Origin: Poa pratensis
Lineage: Eukaryota; Streptophyta; Magnoliopsida; Poales; Poaceae
Assembly: GCA_947311845.1 (NCBI GenBank)
Contig: CAMZMU010000012.1
Span: 8,684,907-8,748,906, forward strand
Direction of reading: 5' to 3'
DNA length: 64,000 nucleotides
The notes beneath the pieces were generated by a model. It was not told the DNA's origin. It worked only from the letters and a program-made list of their open reading frames with translations, and ran no database searches. The first letter of the stretch is position 1. Each line of letters opens with the position of its first letter. Positions 31,217-44,301 of the stretch are shown here, one piece after another. The translations under genes and the position numbers were made by a program.

Positions 31217-33928
31217 TGATGTAGCCCAACCTACGTCTCCTACAACAAGTGGCCCAATGACAAGAGCAAGAATCCAAGCTCTCCATGATAAGGTGAATTC
31301 ACTCCTATCTATGTGTGATCTCGACACTCCTTTGAATGGGTTGCTACTTCATTCGGATACTTTGTGCATACTCAGGAACCACCTTGACGACGACCCACAA
31401 TGGAGTGAAGAAGATGACCGAGAAAAGACCCAAGAAAATGGCCAAGAGAGCAGCCAAGAAGGAGAAGATGGAGATCAAACAGCCTCAGGCAGTACTACCG
31501 GGTCGCCCGAGCCGGTACTACCGCCCTCGCCTGACGTGGCGCCCGTCGAGACCACCACCGGGTCCAGTACTACCGCCCATGCCCGCCTCGGTACTACCGC
31601 GACGTGCTGGCGCGGTACTACCGCACCTACTACCGCGCCAACTACCGTATCTCCCGGAAGCTCCTGGTGTCCTCGGGTCCCATCCCGGTAGTGGACCCGG
31701 TACTGCCCCGGTACTACCGTACACCCGGTACTACCGGGTTCAGTCCGGTACTACCGCTGCGGGCGGATCTGCACGCTGGAAAGGCTCTCTTGCCTTGTAA
31801 TCTTATCCCTTTGGATTTAGAGTATAAATAGTTCGTCCCCTTCCTAGGGTTAGGGTTAGACTATGATTTGGGAACTAAAGTAGAGCCTTGCTCCTTCTTC
31901 TCAAAGTGTTTCTTTCCTCCTATGGAGATGAATCAAGACCTCCACATGTGGAGATGAACCAAGGCCTCCTCTTGAGGAGAAGATCCATGCGTGGATACCA
32001 AGGCTCCGCTTGTAGTTGCGATTACTTGCTAATCTTCCATCTTTAGGTGGCTAGGTTGGATTGGTTGGATTGACCAATTGGACAAACAATTCTAAGAGTA
32101 AGGTGTGCTTGGGAGAGGAGGATTGGGGGCTGCCCTCGGGGATTTGTTACCAGTCGATTCTTGCCGGGTTGCTACTTGCTATTTACCCTTGTGTGTTTGA
32201 TTTCCCCTCTTTGTGTTCATCGTTCTTCGCGTGTTCTTCGTGTTCATCTTTCCCTCCGCACAAATCCGTGAAAATCGGGACCTACCCGCATCATCTGGTA
32301 TCAGAGCTCTAGGTTGACACGGATTTGAGTTGTGTTTCCACCAAATTTTTCTTCGTTTTAGAGAAATTCGAAAATTTCCACCAAAAATAGCTTTGTCTTG
32401 ATTCGAGCCGATTTGTCGATTCGTTGCGTTTTTGGTAGTTTTTGTCCATGGATCTGTTGCTTTAGGAGCCCCTCCACCCTTGTTTGCGTTCCCTAGCCTT
32501 AATTTTGCCAATTTCCCACGGATTTGAGGATTTATCGGGTCCAATTTCCGCCCAAAATCGAAAGTCATCCATTAGAAATCGGGCAGGCCGGTACTACCGG
32601 GCTCAGGCCGGTACTACCGGGTTTTCAAAATTTGGCCGAATTTTTTTCTTTTTCCTCGGTTCATTTTGGCATTTCCTCTTTGGTTTGAGTCCTTTCTTGG
32701 TGTGCCCTACGTCTACGACATCGACAAGCTTCTGCAGCCACGCATCTTCAACACCAAGCGACGACGCCACCAAGGACTCAACATTCCCCCACCACCATAT
32801 TCCGTTGTGAGCCCTTCTTCCTTTCGCGCAACTTGACCTATTGGACTAGCTCGGTGATATTGCGAGGCATTGCACGTGTTGAGTGTTTGTCTTCAAGTAT
32901 TGGCGAGTGTGTATCGTTAGAGAGCTTGGCACTAGCAAAAGAGAAGGAATCATCATCAAAAAGCAAAAATCAAAAAAAAAAGAGAGAAAAGAAAAGAATC
33001 AAGTGGTGCCAAGTTTCATCTCTTGTAGGTTGCGACAAAGCTAAGACCGCCAAAGTGAGTGTGAGTATTAACTCTTGTGCAAATCCGTTGCCCACAAAAA
33101 GCAATTGAGCTAGCGTCCTTCTTGTGTTGGGTGACATTTGAGCACGTAGTCTTCGTTAGGTTGTCTATCTTCGAGTGCTCGCCCTTTGGTCGCCCAACCT
33201 CATTATTCGCTTTTGTGTGTGTTTCTTGATACTTTGTGGTTGAAGTTTCTTTGGTAATTTGATCATTGTGGATTTTCTCTACCTTTGACAATATACTTGT
33301 CGTCGGGTTTGCTTGTTTCGTTTGCCACTTCATACCATCCTATCCTCATAAGTGTGTGTGTTGGGTGTTAGAACCGGATACTCTCCTCTCAAGCCAAATT
33401 ATACTTGGGATATAGTTTGTCTTGGTTTTTCTTACCACACATCTCACTTGTTCTTGAGAAAATGTTTAGGGGAAGTACAAACGGAAGCTCAAACTCGGAT
33501 GATGAAATCCATGGTGGAGTTCGCGGTGATCATGGCTATGTCACACAATCGGACTTGTTGGCATGCGACACTTTCTTCGTGATAACCTAGGACGCTACGA
33601 GCGCCGTCTTCAAACTCAAGAGAACACCTTCAACGACCGCATGCAAGCTCAAGAAGTAAATATGGAGCGGATGACCGAAGCTATCAACAACCTTGTGCGA
33701 CAACGAGCGTCTTCACACTCAAGCCATACAAGAAGGTCCTCAAGGTCGACATAAGCACGTCATGGTCGTCATGAACCTCGACAAGAACGTCAACATGATC
33801 CAAGGCGCGACGCCCATGAACGACCTCCTCCTAACGTTGAACAACCACATGATCTTCACGCGAACAATGCAAATGCGCATCAAGAACAACCTCGCCAAAA
33901 TGTTGAACATCGCGAGCGCATACCATCA
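31217..33928 (+). repeat. Array unit 2
   Basis: LTR 31217-32293, PBS from 32296, leader, gag relic. Has the common leader form accaagcgacg (32751) and caagaagta in gag (33655), as in units 3-5. Confidence 0.92.
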
Positions 33929-36639
33929 TGATGTAGCCCAACCTACGTCTCCTACAACAAGTGGCCCAATGACAAGAGCAAGAATCCAAGCTCTCCATGA
34001 TAAGGTGAATTCACTCCTATCTATGTGTGATCTCGACACTCCTTTGAATGGGTTGCTACTTCATTCGGATACTTTGTGCATACTCAGGAACCACCTTGAC
34101 GACGACCCACAATGGAGTGAAGAAGATGACCGAGAAAAGACCCAAGAAAATGGCCAAGAGAGCAGCCAAGAAGGAGAAGATGGAGATCAAACAGCCTCAG
34201 GCAGTACTACCGGGTCGCCCGAGCCGGTACTACCGCCCTCGCCTGACGTGGCGCCCGTCGAGACCACCACCGGGTCCAGTACTACCGCCCATGCCCGCCT
34301 CGGTACTACCGCGACGTGCTGGCGCGGTACTACCGCACCTACTACCGCGCCAACTACCGTATCTCCCGGAAGCTCCTGGTGTCCTCGGGTCCCATCCCGG
34401 TAGTGGACCCGGTACTGCCCCGGTACTACCGTACACCCGGTACTACCGGGTTCAGTCCGGTACTACCGCTGCGGGCGGATCTGCACGCTGGAAAGGCTCT
34501 CTTGCCTTGTAATCTTATCCCTTTGGATTTAGAGTATAAATAGTTCGTCCCCTTCCTAGGGTTAGGGTTAGACTATGATTTGGGAACTAAAGTAGAGCCT
34601 TGCTCCTTCTTCTCAAAGTGTTTCTTTCCTCCTATGGAGATGAATCAAGACCTCCACATGTGGAGATGAACCAAGGCCTCCTCTTGAGGAGAAGATCCAT
34701 GCGTGGATACCAAGGCTCCGCTTGTAGTTGCGATTACTTGCTAATCTTCCATCTTTAGGTGGCTAGGTTGGATTGGTTGGATTGACCAATTGGACAAACA
34801 ATTCTAAGAGTAAGGTGTGCTTGGGAGAGGAGGATTGGGGGCTGCCCTCGGGGATTTGTTACCAGTCGATTCTTGCCGGGTTGCTACTTGCTATTTACCC
34901 TTGTGTGTTTGATTTCCCCTCTTTGTGTTCATCGTTCTTCGCGTGTTCTTCGTGTTCATCTTTCCCTCCGCACAAATCCGTGAAAATCGGGACCTACCCG
35001 CATCATCTGGTATCAGAGCTCTAGGTTGACACGGATTTGAGTTGTGTTTCCACCAAATTTTTCTTCGTTTTAGAGAAATTCGAAAATTTCCACCAAAAAT
35101 AGCTTTGTCTTGATTCGAGCCGATTTGTCGATTCGTTGCGTTTTTGGTAGTTTTTGTCCATGGATCTGTTGCTTTAGGAGCCCCTCCACCCTTGTTTGCG
35201 TTCCCTAGCCTTAATTTTGCCAATTTCCCACGGATTTGAGGATTTATCGGGTCCAATTTCCGCCCAAAATCGAAAGTCATCCATTAGAAATCGGGCAGGC
35301 CGGTACTACCGGGCTCAGGCCGGTACTACCGGGTTTTCAAAATTTGGCCGAATTTTTTTCTTTTTCCTCGGTTCATTTTGGCATTTCCTCTTTGGTTTGA
35401 GTCCTTTCTTGGTGTGCCCTACGTCTACGACATCGACAAGCTTCTGCAGCCACGCATCTTCAACACCAAGCGACGACGCCACCAAGGACTCAACATTCCC
35501 CCACCACCATATTCCGTTGTGAGCCCTTCTTCCTTTCGCGCAACTTGACCTATTGGACTAGCTCGGTGATATTGCGAGGCATTGCACGTGTTGAGTGTTT
35601 GTCTTCAAGTATTGGCGAGTGTGTATCGTTAGAGAGCTTGGCACTAGCAAAAGAGAAGGAATCATCATCAAAAAGCAAAAATCAAAAAAAAAAGAGAGAA
35701 AAGAAAAGAATCAAGTGGTGCCAAGTTTCATCTCTTGTAGGTTGCGACAAAGCTAAGACCGCCAAAGTGAGTGTGAGTATTAACTCTTGTGCAAATCCGT
35801 TGCCCACAAAAAGCAATTGAGCTAGCGTCCTTCTTGTGTTGGGTGACATTTGAGCACGTAGTCTTCGTTAGGTTGTCTATCTTCGAGTGCTCGCCCTTTG
35901 GTCGCCCAACCTCATTATTCGCTTTTGTGTGTGTTTCTTGATACTTTGTGGTTGAAGTTTCTTTGGTAATTTGATCATTGTGGATTTTCTCTACCTTTGA
36001 CAATATACTTGTCGTCGGGTTTGCTTGTTTCGTTTGCCACTTCATACCATCCTATCCTCATAAGTGTGTGTGTTGGGTGTTAGAACCGGATACTCTCCTC
36101 TCAAGCCAAATTATACTTGGGATATAGTTTGTCTTGGTTTTTCTTACCACACATCTCACTTGTTCTTGAGAAAATGTTTAGGGGAAGTACAAACGGAAGC
36201 TCAAACTCGGATGATGAAATCCATGGTGGAGTTCGCGGTGATCATGGCTATGTCACACAATCGGACTTTTGGCATGCGACACTTTCTTCGTGATAACCTA
36301 GGACGCTACGAGCGCCGTCTTCAAACTCAAGAGAACACCTTCAACGACCGCATGCAAGCTCAAGAAGTAAATATGGAGCGGATGACCGAAGCTATCAACA
36401 ACCTTGTGCGACAACGAGCGTCTTCACACTCAAGCCATACAAGAAGGTCCTCAAGGTCGACATAAGCACGTCATGGTCGTCATGAACCTCGACAAGAACG
36501 TCAACATGATCCAAGGCGCGACGCCCATGAACGACCTCCTCCTAACGTTGAACAACCACATGATCTTCACGCGAACAATGCAAATGCGCATCAAGAACAA
36601 CCTCGCCAAAATGTTGAACATCGCGAGCGCATACCATCA
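33929..36639 (+). repeat. Array unit 3
   Basis: LTR 33929-35005, PBS from 35008. Distinguished by cggacttttggcatg near 36264, which reopens the gag frame so that a 133-codon frame (36064-36465) spans it. Confidence 0.92.
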
Positions 36640-39352
36640 TGATGTAGCCCAACCTACGTCTCCTACAACAAGTGGCCCAATGACAAGAGCAAGAATCCAA
36701 GCTCTCCATGATAAGGTGAATTCACTCCTATCTATGTGTGATCTCGACACTCCTTTGAATGGGTTGCTACTTCATTCGGATACTTTGTGCATACTCAGGA
36801 ACCACCTTGACGACGACCCACAATGGAGTGAAGAAGATGACCGAGAAAAGACCCAAGAAAATGGCCAAGAGAGCAGCCAAGAAGGAGAAGATGGAGATCA
36901 AACAGCCTCAGGCAGTACTACCGGGTCGCCCGAGCCGGTACTACCGCCCTCGCCTGACGTGGCGCCCGTCGAGACCACCACCGGGTCCAGTACTACCGCC
37001 CATGCCCGCCTCGGTACTACCGCGACGTGCTGGCGCGGTACTACCGCACCTACTACCGCGCCAACTACCGTATCTCCCGGAAGCTCCTGGTGTCCTCGGG
37101 TCCCATCCCGGTAGTGGACCCGGTACTGCCCCGGTACTACCGTACACCCGGTACTACCGGGTTCAGTCCGGTACTACCGCTGCGGGCGGATCTGCACGCT
37201 GGAAAGGCTCTCTTGCCTTGTAATCTTATCCCTTTGGATTTAGAGTATAAATAGTTCGTCCCCTTCCTAGGGTTAGGGTTAGACTATGATTTGGGAACTA
37301 AAGTAGAGCCTTGCTCCTTCTTCTCAAAGTGTTTCTTTCCTCCTATGGAGATGAATCAAGACCTCCACATGTGGAGATGAACCAAGGCCTCCTCTTGAGG
37401 AGAAGATCCATGCGTGGATACCAAGGCTCCGCTTGTAGTTGCGATTACTTGCTAATCTTCCATCTTTAGGTGGCTAGGTTGGATTGGTTGGATTGACCAA
37501 TTGGACAAACAATTCTAAGAGTAAGGTGTGCTTGGGAGAGGAGGATTGGGGGCTGCCCTCGGGGATTTGTTACCAGTCGATTCTTGCCGGGTTGCTACTT
37601 GCTATTTACCCTTGTGTGTTTGATTTCCCCTCTTTGTGTTCATCGTTCTTCGCGTGTTCTTCGTGTTCATCTTTCCCTCCGCACAAATCCGTGAAAATCG
37701 GGACCTACCCGCATCATCTGGTATCAGAGCTCTAGGTTGACACGGATTTGAGTTGTGTTTCCACCAAATTTTTCTTCGTTTTAGAGAAATTCGAAAATTT
37801 CCACCAAAAATAGCTTTGTCTTGATTCGAGCCGATTTGTCGATTCGTTGCGTTTTTGGTAGTTTTTGTCCATGGATCTGTTGCTTTAGGAGCCCCTCCAC
37901 CCTTGTTTGCGTTCCCTAGCCTTAATTTTGCCAATTTCCCACGGATTTGAGGATTTATCGGGTCCAATTTCCGCCCAAAATCGAAAGTCATCCATTAGAA
38001 ATCGGGCAGGCCGGTACTACCGGGCTCAGGCCGGTACTACCGGGTTTTCAAAATTTGGCCGAATTTTTTTCTTTTTCCTCGGTTCATTTTGGCATTTCCT
38101 CTTTGGTTTGAGTCCTTTCTTGGTGTGCCCTACGTCTACGACATCGACAAGCTTCTGCAGCCACGCATCTTCAACACCAAGCGACGACGCCACCAAGGAC
38201 TCAACATTCCCCCACCACCATATTCCGTTGTGAGCCCTTCTTCCTTTCGCGCAACTTGACCTATTGGACTAGCTCGGTGATATTGCGAGGCATTGCACGT
38301 GTTGAGTGTTTGTCTTCAAGTATTGGCGAGTGTGTATCGTTAGAGAGCTTGGCACTAGCAAAAGAGAAGGAATCATCATCAAAAAGCAAAAATCAAAAAA
38401 AAAAAGAGAGAAAAGAAAAGAATCAAGTGGTGCCAAGTTTCATCTCTTGTAGGTTGCGACAAAGCTAAGACCGCCAAAGTGAGTGTGAGTATTAACTCTT
38501 GTGCAAATCCGTTGCCCACAAAAAGCAATTGAGCTAGCGTCCTTCTTGTGTTGGGTGACATTTGAGCACGTAGTCTTCGTTAGGTTGTCTATCTTCGAGT
38601 GCTCGCCCTTTGGTCGCCCAACCTCATTATTCGCTTTTGTGTGTGTTTCTTGATACTTTGTGGTTGAAGTTTCTTTGGTAATTTGATCATTGTGGATTTT
38701 CTCTACCTTTGACAATATACTTGTCGTCGGGTTTGCTTGTTTCGTTTGCCACTTCATACCATCCTATCCTCATAAGTGTGTGTGTTGGGTGTTAGAACCG
38801 GATACTCTCCTCTCAAGCCAAATTATACTTGGGATATAGTTTGTCTTGGTTTTTCTTACCACACATCTCACTTGTTCTTGAGAAAATGTTTAGGGGAAGT
38901 ACAAACGGAAGCTCAAACTCGGATGATGAAATCCATGGTGGAGTTCGCGGTGATCATGGCTATGTCACACAATCGGACTTTTTGGCATGCGACACTTTCT
39001 TCGTGATAACCTAGGACGCTACGAGCGCCGTCTTCAAACTCAAGAGAACACCTTCAACGACCGCATGCAAGCTCAAGAAGTAAATATGGAGCGGATGACC
39101 GAAGCTATCAACAACCTTGTGCGACAACGAGCGTCTTCACACTCAAGCCATACAAGAAGGTCCTCAAGGTCGACATAAGCACGTCATGGTCGTCATGAAC
39201 CTCGACAAGAACGTCAACATGATCCAAGGCGCGACGCCCATGAACGACCTCCTCCTAACGTTGAACAACCACATGATCTTCACGCGAACAATGCAAATGC
39301 GCATCAAGAACAACCTCGCCAAAATGTTGAACATCGCGAGCGCATACCATCA
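36640..39352 (+). repeat. Array unit 4
   Basis: LTR 36640-37716, PBS from 37719. Has two extra A in the A-rich run near 38396 and cggactttttggc near 38975, related to the unit 3 variant, suggesting units 3 and 4 were copied from each other. Confidence 0.92.
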
Positions 39353-42064
39353 TGATGTAGCCCAACCTACGTCTCCTACAACAAGTGGCCCAATGACAAG
39401 AGCAAGAATCCAAGCTCTCCATGATAAGGTGAATTCACTCCTATCTATGTGTGATCTCGACACTCCTTTGAATGGGTTGCTACTTCATTCGGATACTTTG
39501 TGCATACTCAGGAACCACCTTGACGACGACCCACAATGGAGTGAAGAAGATGACCGAGAAAAGACCCAAGAAAATGGCCAAGAGAGCAGCCAAGAAGGAG
39601 AAGATGGAGATCAAACAGCCTCAGGCAGTACTACCGGGTCGCCCGAGCCGGTACTACCGCCCTCGCCTGACGTGGCGCCCGTCGAGACCACCACCGGGTC
39701 CAGTACTACCGCCCATGCCCGCCTCGGTACTACCGCGACGTGCTGGCGCGGTACTACCGCACCTACTACCGCGCCAACTACCGTATCTCCCGGAAGCTCC
39801 TGGTGTCCTCGGGTCCCATCCCGGTAGTGGACCCGGTACTGCCCCGGTACTACCGTACACCCGGTACTACCGGGTTCAGTCCGGTACTACCGCTGCGGGC
39901 GGATCTGCACGCTGGAAAGGCTCTCTTGCCTTGTAATCTTATCCCTTTGGATTTAGAGTATAAATAGTTCGTCCCCTTCCTAGGGTTAGGGTTAGACTAT
40001 GATTTGGGAACTAAAGTAGAGCCTTGCTCCTTCTTCTCAAAGTGTTTCTTTCCTCCTATGGAGATGAATCAAGACCTCCACATGTGGAGATGAACCAAGG
40101 CCTCCTCTTGAGGAGAAGATCCATGCGTGGATACCAAGGCTCCGCTTGTAGTTGCGATTACTTGCTAATCTTCCATCTTTAGGTGGCTAGGTTGGATTGG
40201 TTGGATTGACCAATTGGACAAACAATTCTAAGAGTAAGGTGTGCTTGGGAGAGGAGGATTGGGGGCTGCCCTCGGGGATTTGTTACCAGTCGATTCTTGC
40301 CGGGTTGCTACTTGCTATTTACCCTTGTGTGTTTGATTTCCCCTCTTTGTGTTCATCGTTCTTCGCGTGTTCTTCGTGTTCATCTTTCCCTCCGCACAAA
40401 TCCGTGAAAATCGGGACCTACCCGCATCATCTGGTATCAGAGCTCTAGGTTGACACGGATTTGAGTTGTGTTTCCACCAAATTTTTCTTCGTTTTAGAGA
40501 AATTCGAAAATTTCCACCAAAAATAGCTTTGTCTTGATTCGAGCCGATTTGTCGATTCGTTGCGTTTTTGGTAGTTTTTGTCCATGGATCTGTTGCTTTA
40601 GGAGCCCCTCCACCCTTGTTTGCGTTCCCTAGCCTTAATTTTGCCAATTTCCCACGGATTTGAGGATTTATCGGGTCCAATTTCCGCCCAAAATCGAAAG
40701 TCATCCATTAGAAATCGGGCAGGCCGGTACTACCGGGCTCAGGCCGGTACTACCGGGTTTTCAAAATTTGGCCGAATTTTTTTCTTTTTCCTCGGTTCAT
40801 TTTGGCATTTCCTCTTTGGTTTGAGTCCTTTCTTGGTGTGCCCTACGTCTACGACATCGACAAGCTTCTGCAGCCACGCATCTTCAACACCAAGCGACGA
40901 CGCCACCAAGGACTCAACATTCCCCCACCACCATATTCCGTTGTGAGCCCTTCTTCCTTTCGCGCAACTTGACCTATTGGACTAGCTCGGTGATATTGCG
41001 AGGCATTGCACGTGTTGAGTGTTTGTCTTCAAGTATTGGCGAGTGTGTATCGTTAGAGAGCTTGGCACTAGCAAAAGAGAAGGAATCATCATCAAAAAGC
41101 AAAAATCAAAAAAAAAAGAGAGAAAAGAAAAGAATCAAGTGGTGCCAAGTTTCATCTCTTGTAGGTTGCGACAAAGCTAAGACCGCCAAAGTGAGTGTGA
41201 GTATTAACTCTTGTGCAAATCCGTTGCCCACAAAAAGCAATTGAGCTAGCGTCCTTCTTGTGTTGGGTGACATTTGAGCACGTAGTCTTCGTTAGGTTGT
41301 CTATCTTCGAGTGCTCGCCCTTTGGTCGCCCAACCTCATTATTCGCTTTTGTGTGTGTTTCTTGATACTTTGTGGTTGAAGTTTCTTTGGTAATTTGATC
41401 ATTGTGGATTTTCTCTACCTTTGACAATATACTTGTCGTCGGGTTTGCTTGTTTCGTTTGCCACTTCATACCATCCTATCCTCATAAGTGTGTGTGTTGG
41501 GTGTTAGAACCGGATACTCTCCTCTCAAGCCAAATTATACTTGGGATATAGTTTGTCTTGGTTTTTCTTACCACACATCTCACTTGTTCTTGAGAAAATG
41601 TTTAGGGGAAGTACAAACGGAAGCTCAAACTCGGATGATGAAATCCATGGTGGAGTTCGCGGTGATCATGGCTATGTCACACAATCGGACTTGTTGGCAT
41701 GCGACACTTTCTTCGTGATAACCTAGGACGCTACGAGCGCCGTCTTCAAACTCAAGAGAACACCTTCAACGACCGCATGCAAGCTCAAGAAGTAAATATG
41801 GAGCGGATGACCGAAGCTATCAACAACCTTGTGCGACAACGAGCGTCTTCACACTCAAGCCATACAAGAAGGTCCTCAAGGTCGACATAAGCACGTCATG
41901 GTCGTCATGAACCTCGACAAGAACGTCAACATGATCCAAGGCGCGACGCCCATGAACGACCTCCTCCTAACGTTGAACAACCACATGATCTTCACGCGAA
42001 CAATGCAAATGCGCATCAAGAACAACCTCGCCAAAATGTTGAACATCACGAGCGCATACCATCA
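39353..42064 (+). repeat. Array unit 5
   Basis: LTR 39353-40429, PBS from 40432. It ends in CATCA at 42060-42064, the left target copy of element A. It has one private change near 42047 (aacatcacgagc). Confidence 0.92.
42060..42064. repeat. Target-site duplication CATCA, left copy (element A)
   Basis: CATCA directly precedes the 5' LTR of A and recurs at 50417-50421 directly after its 3' LTR, where the interrupted gag of B resumes with ccaccaccgcc. In the uninterrupted gag of A this position reads gccatcaccaccaccgc (from about 44741). Confidence 0.88.
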
Positions 42065-43137
42065 TGATGTAGCCCAACCTACGTCTCCTACAACAAGTGG
42101 CCCAATGACAAGAGCAAGAATCCAAGCTCTCCATGATAAGGTGAATTCACTCCTATCTATGTGTGATCTCGACACTCCTTTGAATGGGTTGCTACTTCAT
42201 TTCGGATACTTTGTGCATACTCAGGAACCACCTTGACGACGACCCACAATGGAGTGAAGAAGATGACCGAGAAAAGACCCAAGAAAATGGCCAAGAGAGC
42301 AGCCAAGAAGGAGAAGATGGAGATCAAACAGCCTCAGGCGTACTACCGGGTCGCCCGAGCCGGTACTACCGCCCTCGCCTGACGTGGCGCCCGTCGAGAC
42401 CACCACCGGGTCCAGTACTACCGCCCATGCCCGCCTCGGTACTACCGCGACGTGCTGGCGCGGTACTACCGCACCTACTACCGCGCCAACTACCGTATCT
42501 CCCGGAAGCTCCTGGTGTCCTCGGGTCCCATCCCGGTAGTGGCCCGGTACTGCCCCGGTACTACCGCACCCGGTACTACCGGGTTCAGTCCGGTACTACC
42601 GCTGCGGGCGGATCTGCACGCTGGAAAGGCTCTCTTGCCTTGTAATCTTATCCCTTTGGATCTAGAGTATAAATAGTTCGTCCCCTTCCTAGGGTTAGGG
42701 TTAGACTATGATTTGGGAACTAAAGTAGAGCCTTGCTCCTTCTTCTCAAAGTGTTTCTTTCCTCCTATGGAGATGAATCAAGACCTCCACATGTGGAGAT
42801 GAACCAAGGCCTCCTCTTGAGGAGAAGATCCATGCGTGGATACCAAGGCTCCGCTTGTAGTTGCGATTACTTGCTAATCTTCCATCTTTAGGTGGCTAGG
42901 TTGGATTGGTTGGATTGACCAATTGGACAAACAATCCTAAGAGTAAGGTGTGCTTGGGAGAGGAGGATTGGGGGCTGCCCTCGGGGATTTGTTACCAGTC
43001 GATTCTTGCCGGGTTGCTACTTGCTATTTACCCTTGTGTGTTTGATTTCCCCTCTTTGTGTTCATCGTTCTTCGCGTGTTCTTCGTGTTCATCTTCCCTC
43101 CGCACAAATCCGTGAAAATCGGGACCTACCCGCATCA
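42065..43137 (+). repeat. 5' LTR of element A (1073 bp)
   Basis: Starts TGATGTAGCCCAACC and ends CCGCATCA before the PBS. Differs from the array LTRs by small indels (for example atttcggat at 42199, a base lost near 42339, and a short loss near 42541-42570). Confidence 0.93.
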
Positions 43138-44301
43138 TATGGTATCAGAGCTCTAGGTTGACACGGATTTGAGTTGTGTTTCCACCAAAATTTTTCTTCG
43201 TTTTTGAGAAATTCGAAAATTTCCACCAAAAATAGCCTTGTCTTGATTCGAGCCGATCTGTCGATTCGTTGCGTTTTTGGTAGTTTTTGTCCATGGATCT
43301 GTTGCTTTAGGACCCCTCCACCCTTGTTTGCGTTCCCTAGCCTTAATTTTGCCAATTTCCCACGGATTTGAGGATTTTTCGGGCCAATTTCCGCCCAAAA
43401 TCGAAAGTCAACCAAGAAATCGGGCAGGCCGGTACTACCGGGCTCAGGCCGGTACTACCGGGTTTTCAAAATTTGGCCGAATTTTTTTCTTTTTCCTCGG
43501 TTCGTTTTGGCATTTCCTCTTTGGTTTGAGTCCTTTCTTGGTGTGCCCTACGTCTACGACATCGACAAGCTTCCGCAGCCACGCATCTTCAACGCCAAGC
43601 GACGACGCCACCAAGGACTCGACATTCCCCCACCACCATATTCCGTTGTGAGCCCTTCTTCCTTTCGCGCAACTTGACCTATTGGACTAGCTCGGTGATA
43701 TTGCGAGGCATTGCACGTGTTGAGTGTTTGTCTTCAAGTATTGGCGAGTGTGTATCGTTAGAGAGCTTGGCACTAGCAAAAGAGAAGGAATCATCATCAA
43801 AAAGCAAAAATCAAAAAAAAAAGAGAGAAAAGAAAAGAATCAAGTGGTGCCAAGTTCATCTCTTGTAGGTTGCGACAAAGCTAAGACCGCCAAAGTGAGT
43901 GTGAGTGTTAACTCTTGTGCAAATCCGTTGCCCACAAAAAGCAATTGAGCTAGCGTCCTTCTTGTGTTGGGTGACATTTGAGCACGTAGTCTTCGTTAGG
44001 TTGTCTATCTTCGAGTGCTCGCCCTTTGGTCGCCCAACCCCATTATTCGCTTTTGTGTGTGTTTCTTGATACTTTGTGGTTGGAGTTTCTTTGGTAATTT
44101 GATCATTGTGGATTTTCTCTACCTTTGACAATATACTTGTCGCGGGTTTGCTTGTTTCGTTTGCCACTTCATACCTTCCTATCCTCATAAGTGTGTGTGT
44201 TGGGTGTTAGAACCGGATACTCTCCTCTCAAGCTACATTATTCTTGGGATATAGTTTGTCTTGGTTTTTCTTTATCACACATCTCACTTGATCTTGAGAA
44301 A
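43138..44301 (+). other. PBS and leader of element A
   Basis: PBS TGGTATCAGAGC at 43140-43151, then about 1.15 kb of leader with two CGGTACTACCG motifs flanked by G runs (about 43430-43462), a purine-rich run (about 43785-43840) and no gene before the gag ATG at 44302. It is clearly homologous to the leaders in the array and in C. Confidence 0.85.

Larger units (their letters stand above)
28504..42064 (+). repeat. Tandem array: five units of about 2712 bp, each LTR + PBS + leader + start of gag
   Basis: Units begin with TGATGTAGCCC at 28504, 31217, 33929, 36640 and 39353; the next LTR, at 42065, belongs to full-length element A. Spacings are 2713, 2712, 2711, 2713 and 2712 bp. Every unit ends with cataccatca right before the next LTR. 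The units look more than 99% identical by eye, with a few diagnostic changes. All share a one-base loss early in gag, so they derive from a dead template. The unit has no PPT, pol or 3' half of gag. It is best explained by unequal crossing-over between element B and the same-family element A nested in its gag. Confidence 0.93.

Noticed and set aside
28504..42064. Tandemly duplicated host gene family (identical 236- and 154-codon frames in each unit)
   Set aside because: The frames straddle retrotransposon gag relics and LTRs, with PBS and TATA at fixed offsets; they are chance or relic frames of a repeat unit.
28504..42064. The array as a pure assembly artefact
   Set aside because: Units carry distinct diagnostic variants and slightly different lengths, and the structure is predicted by the nested insertion; unit number still needs long-read support.
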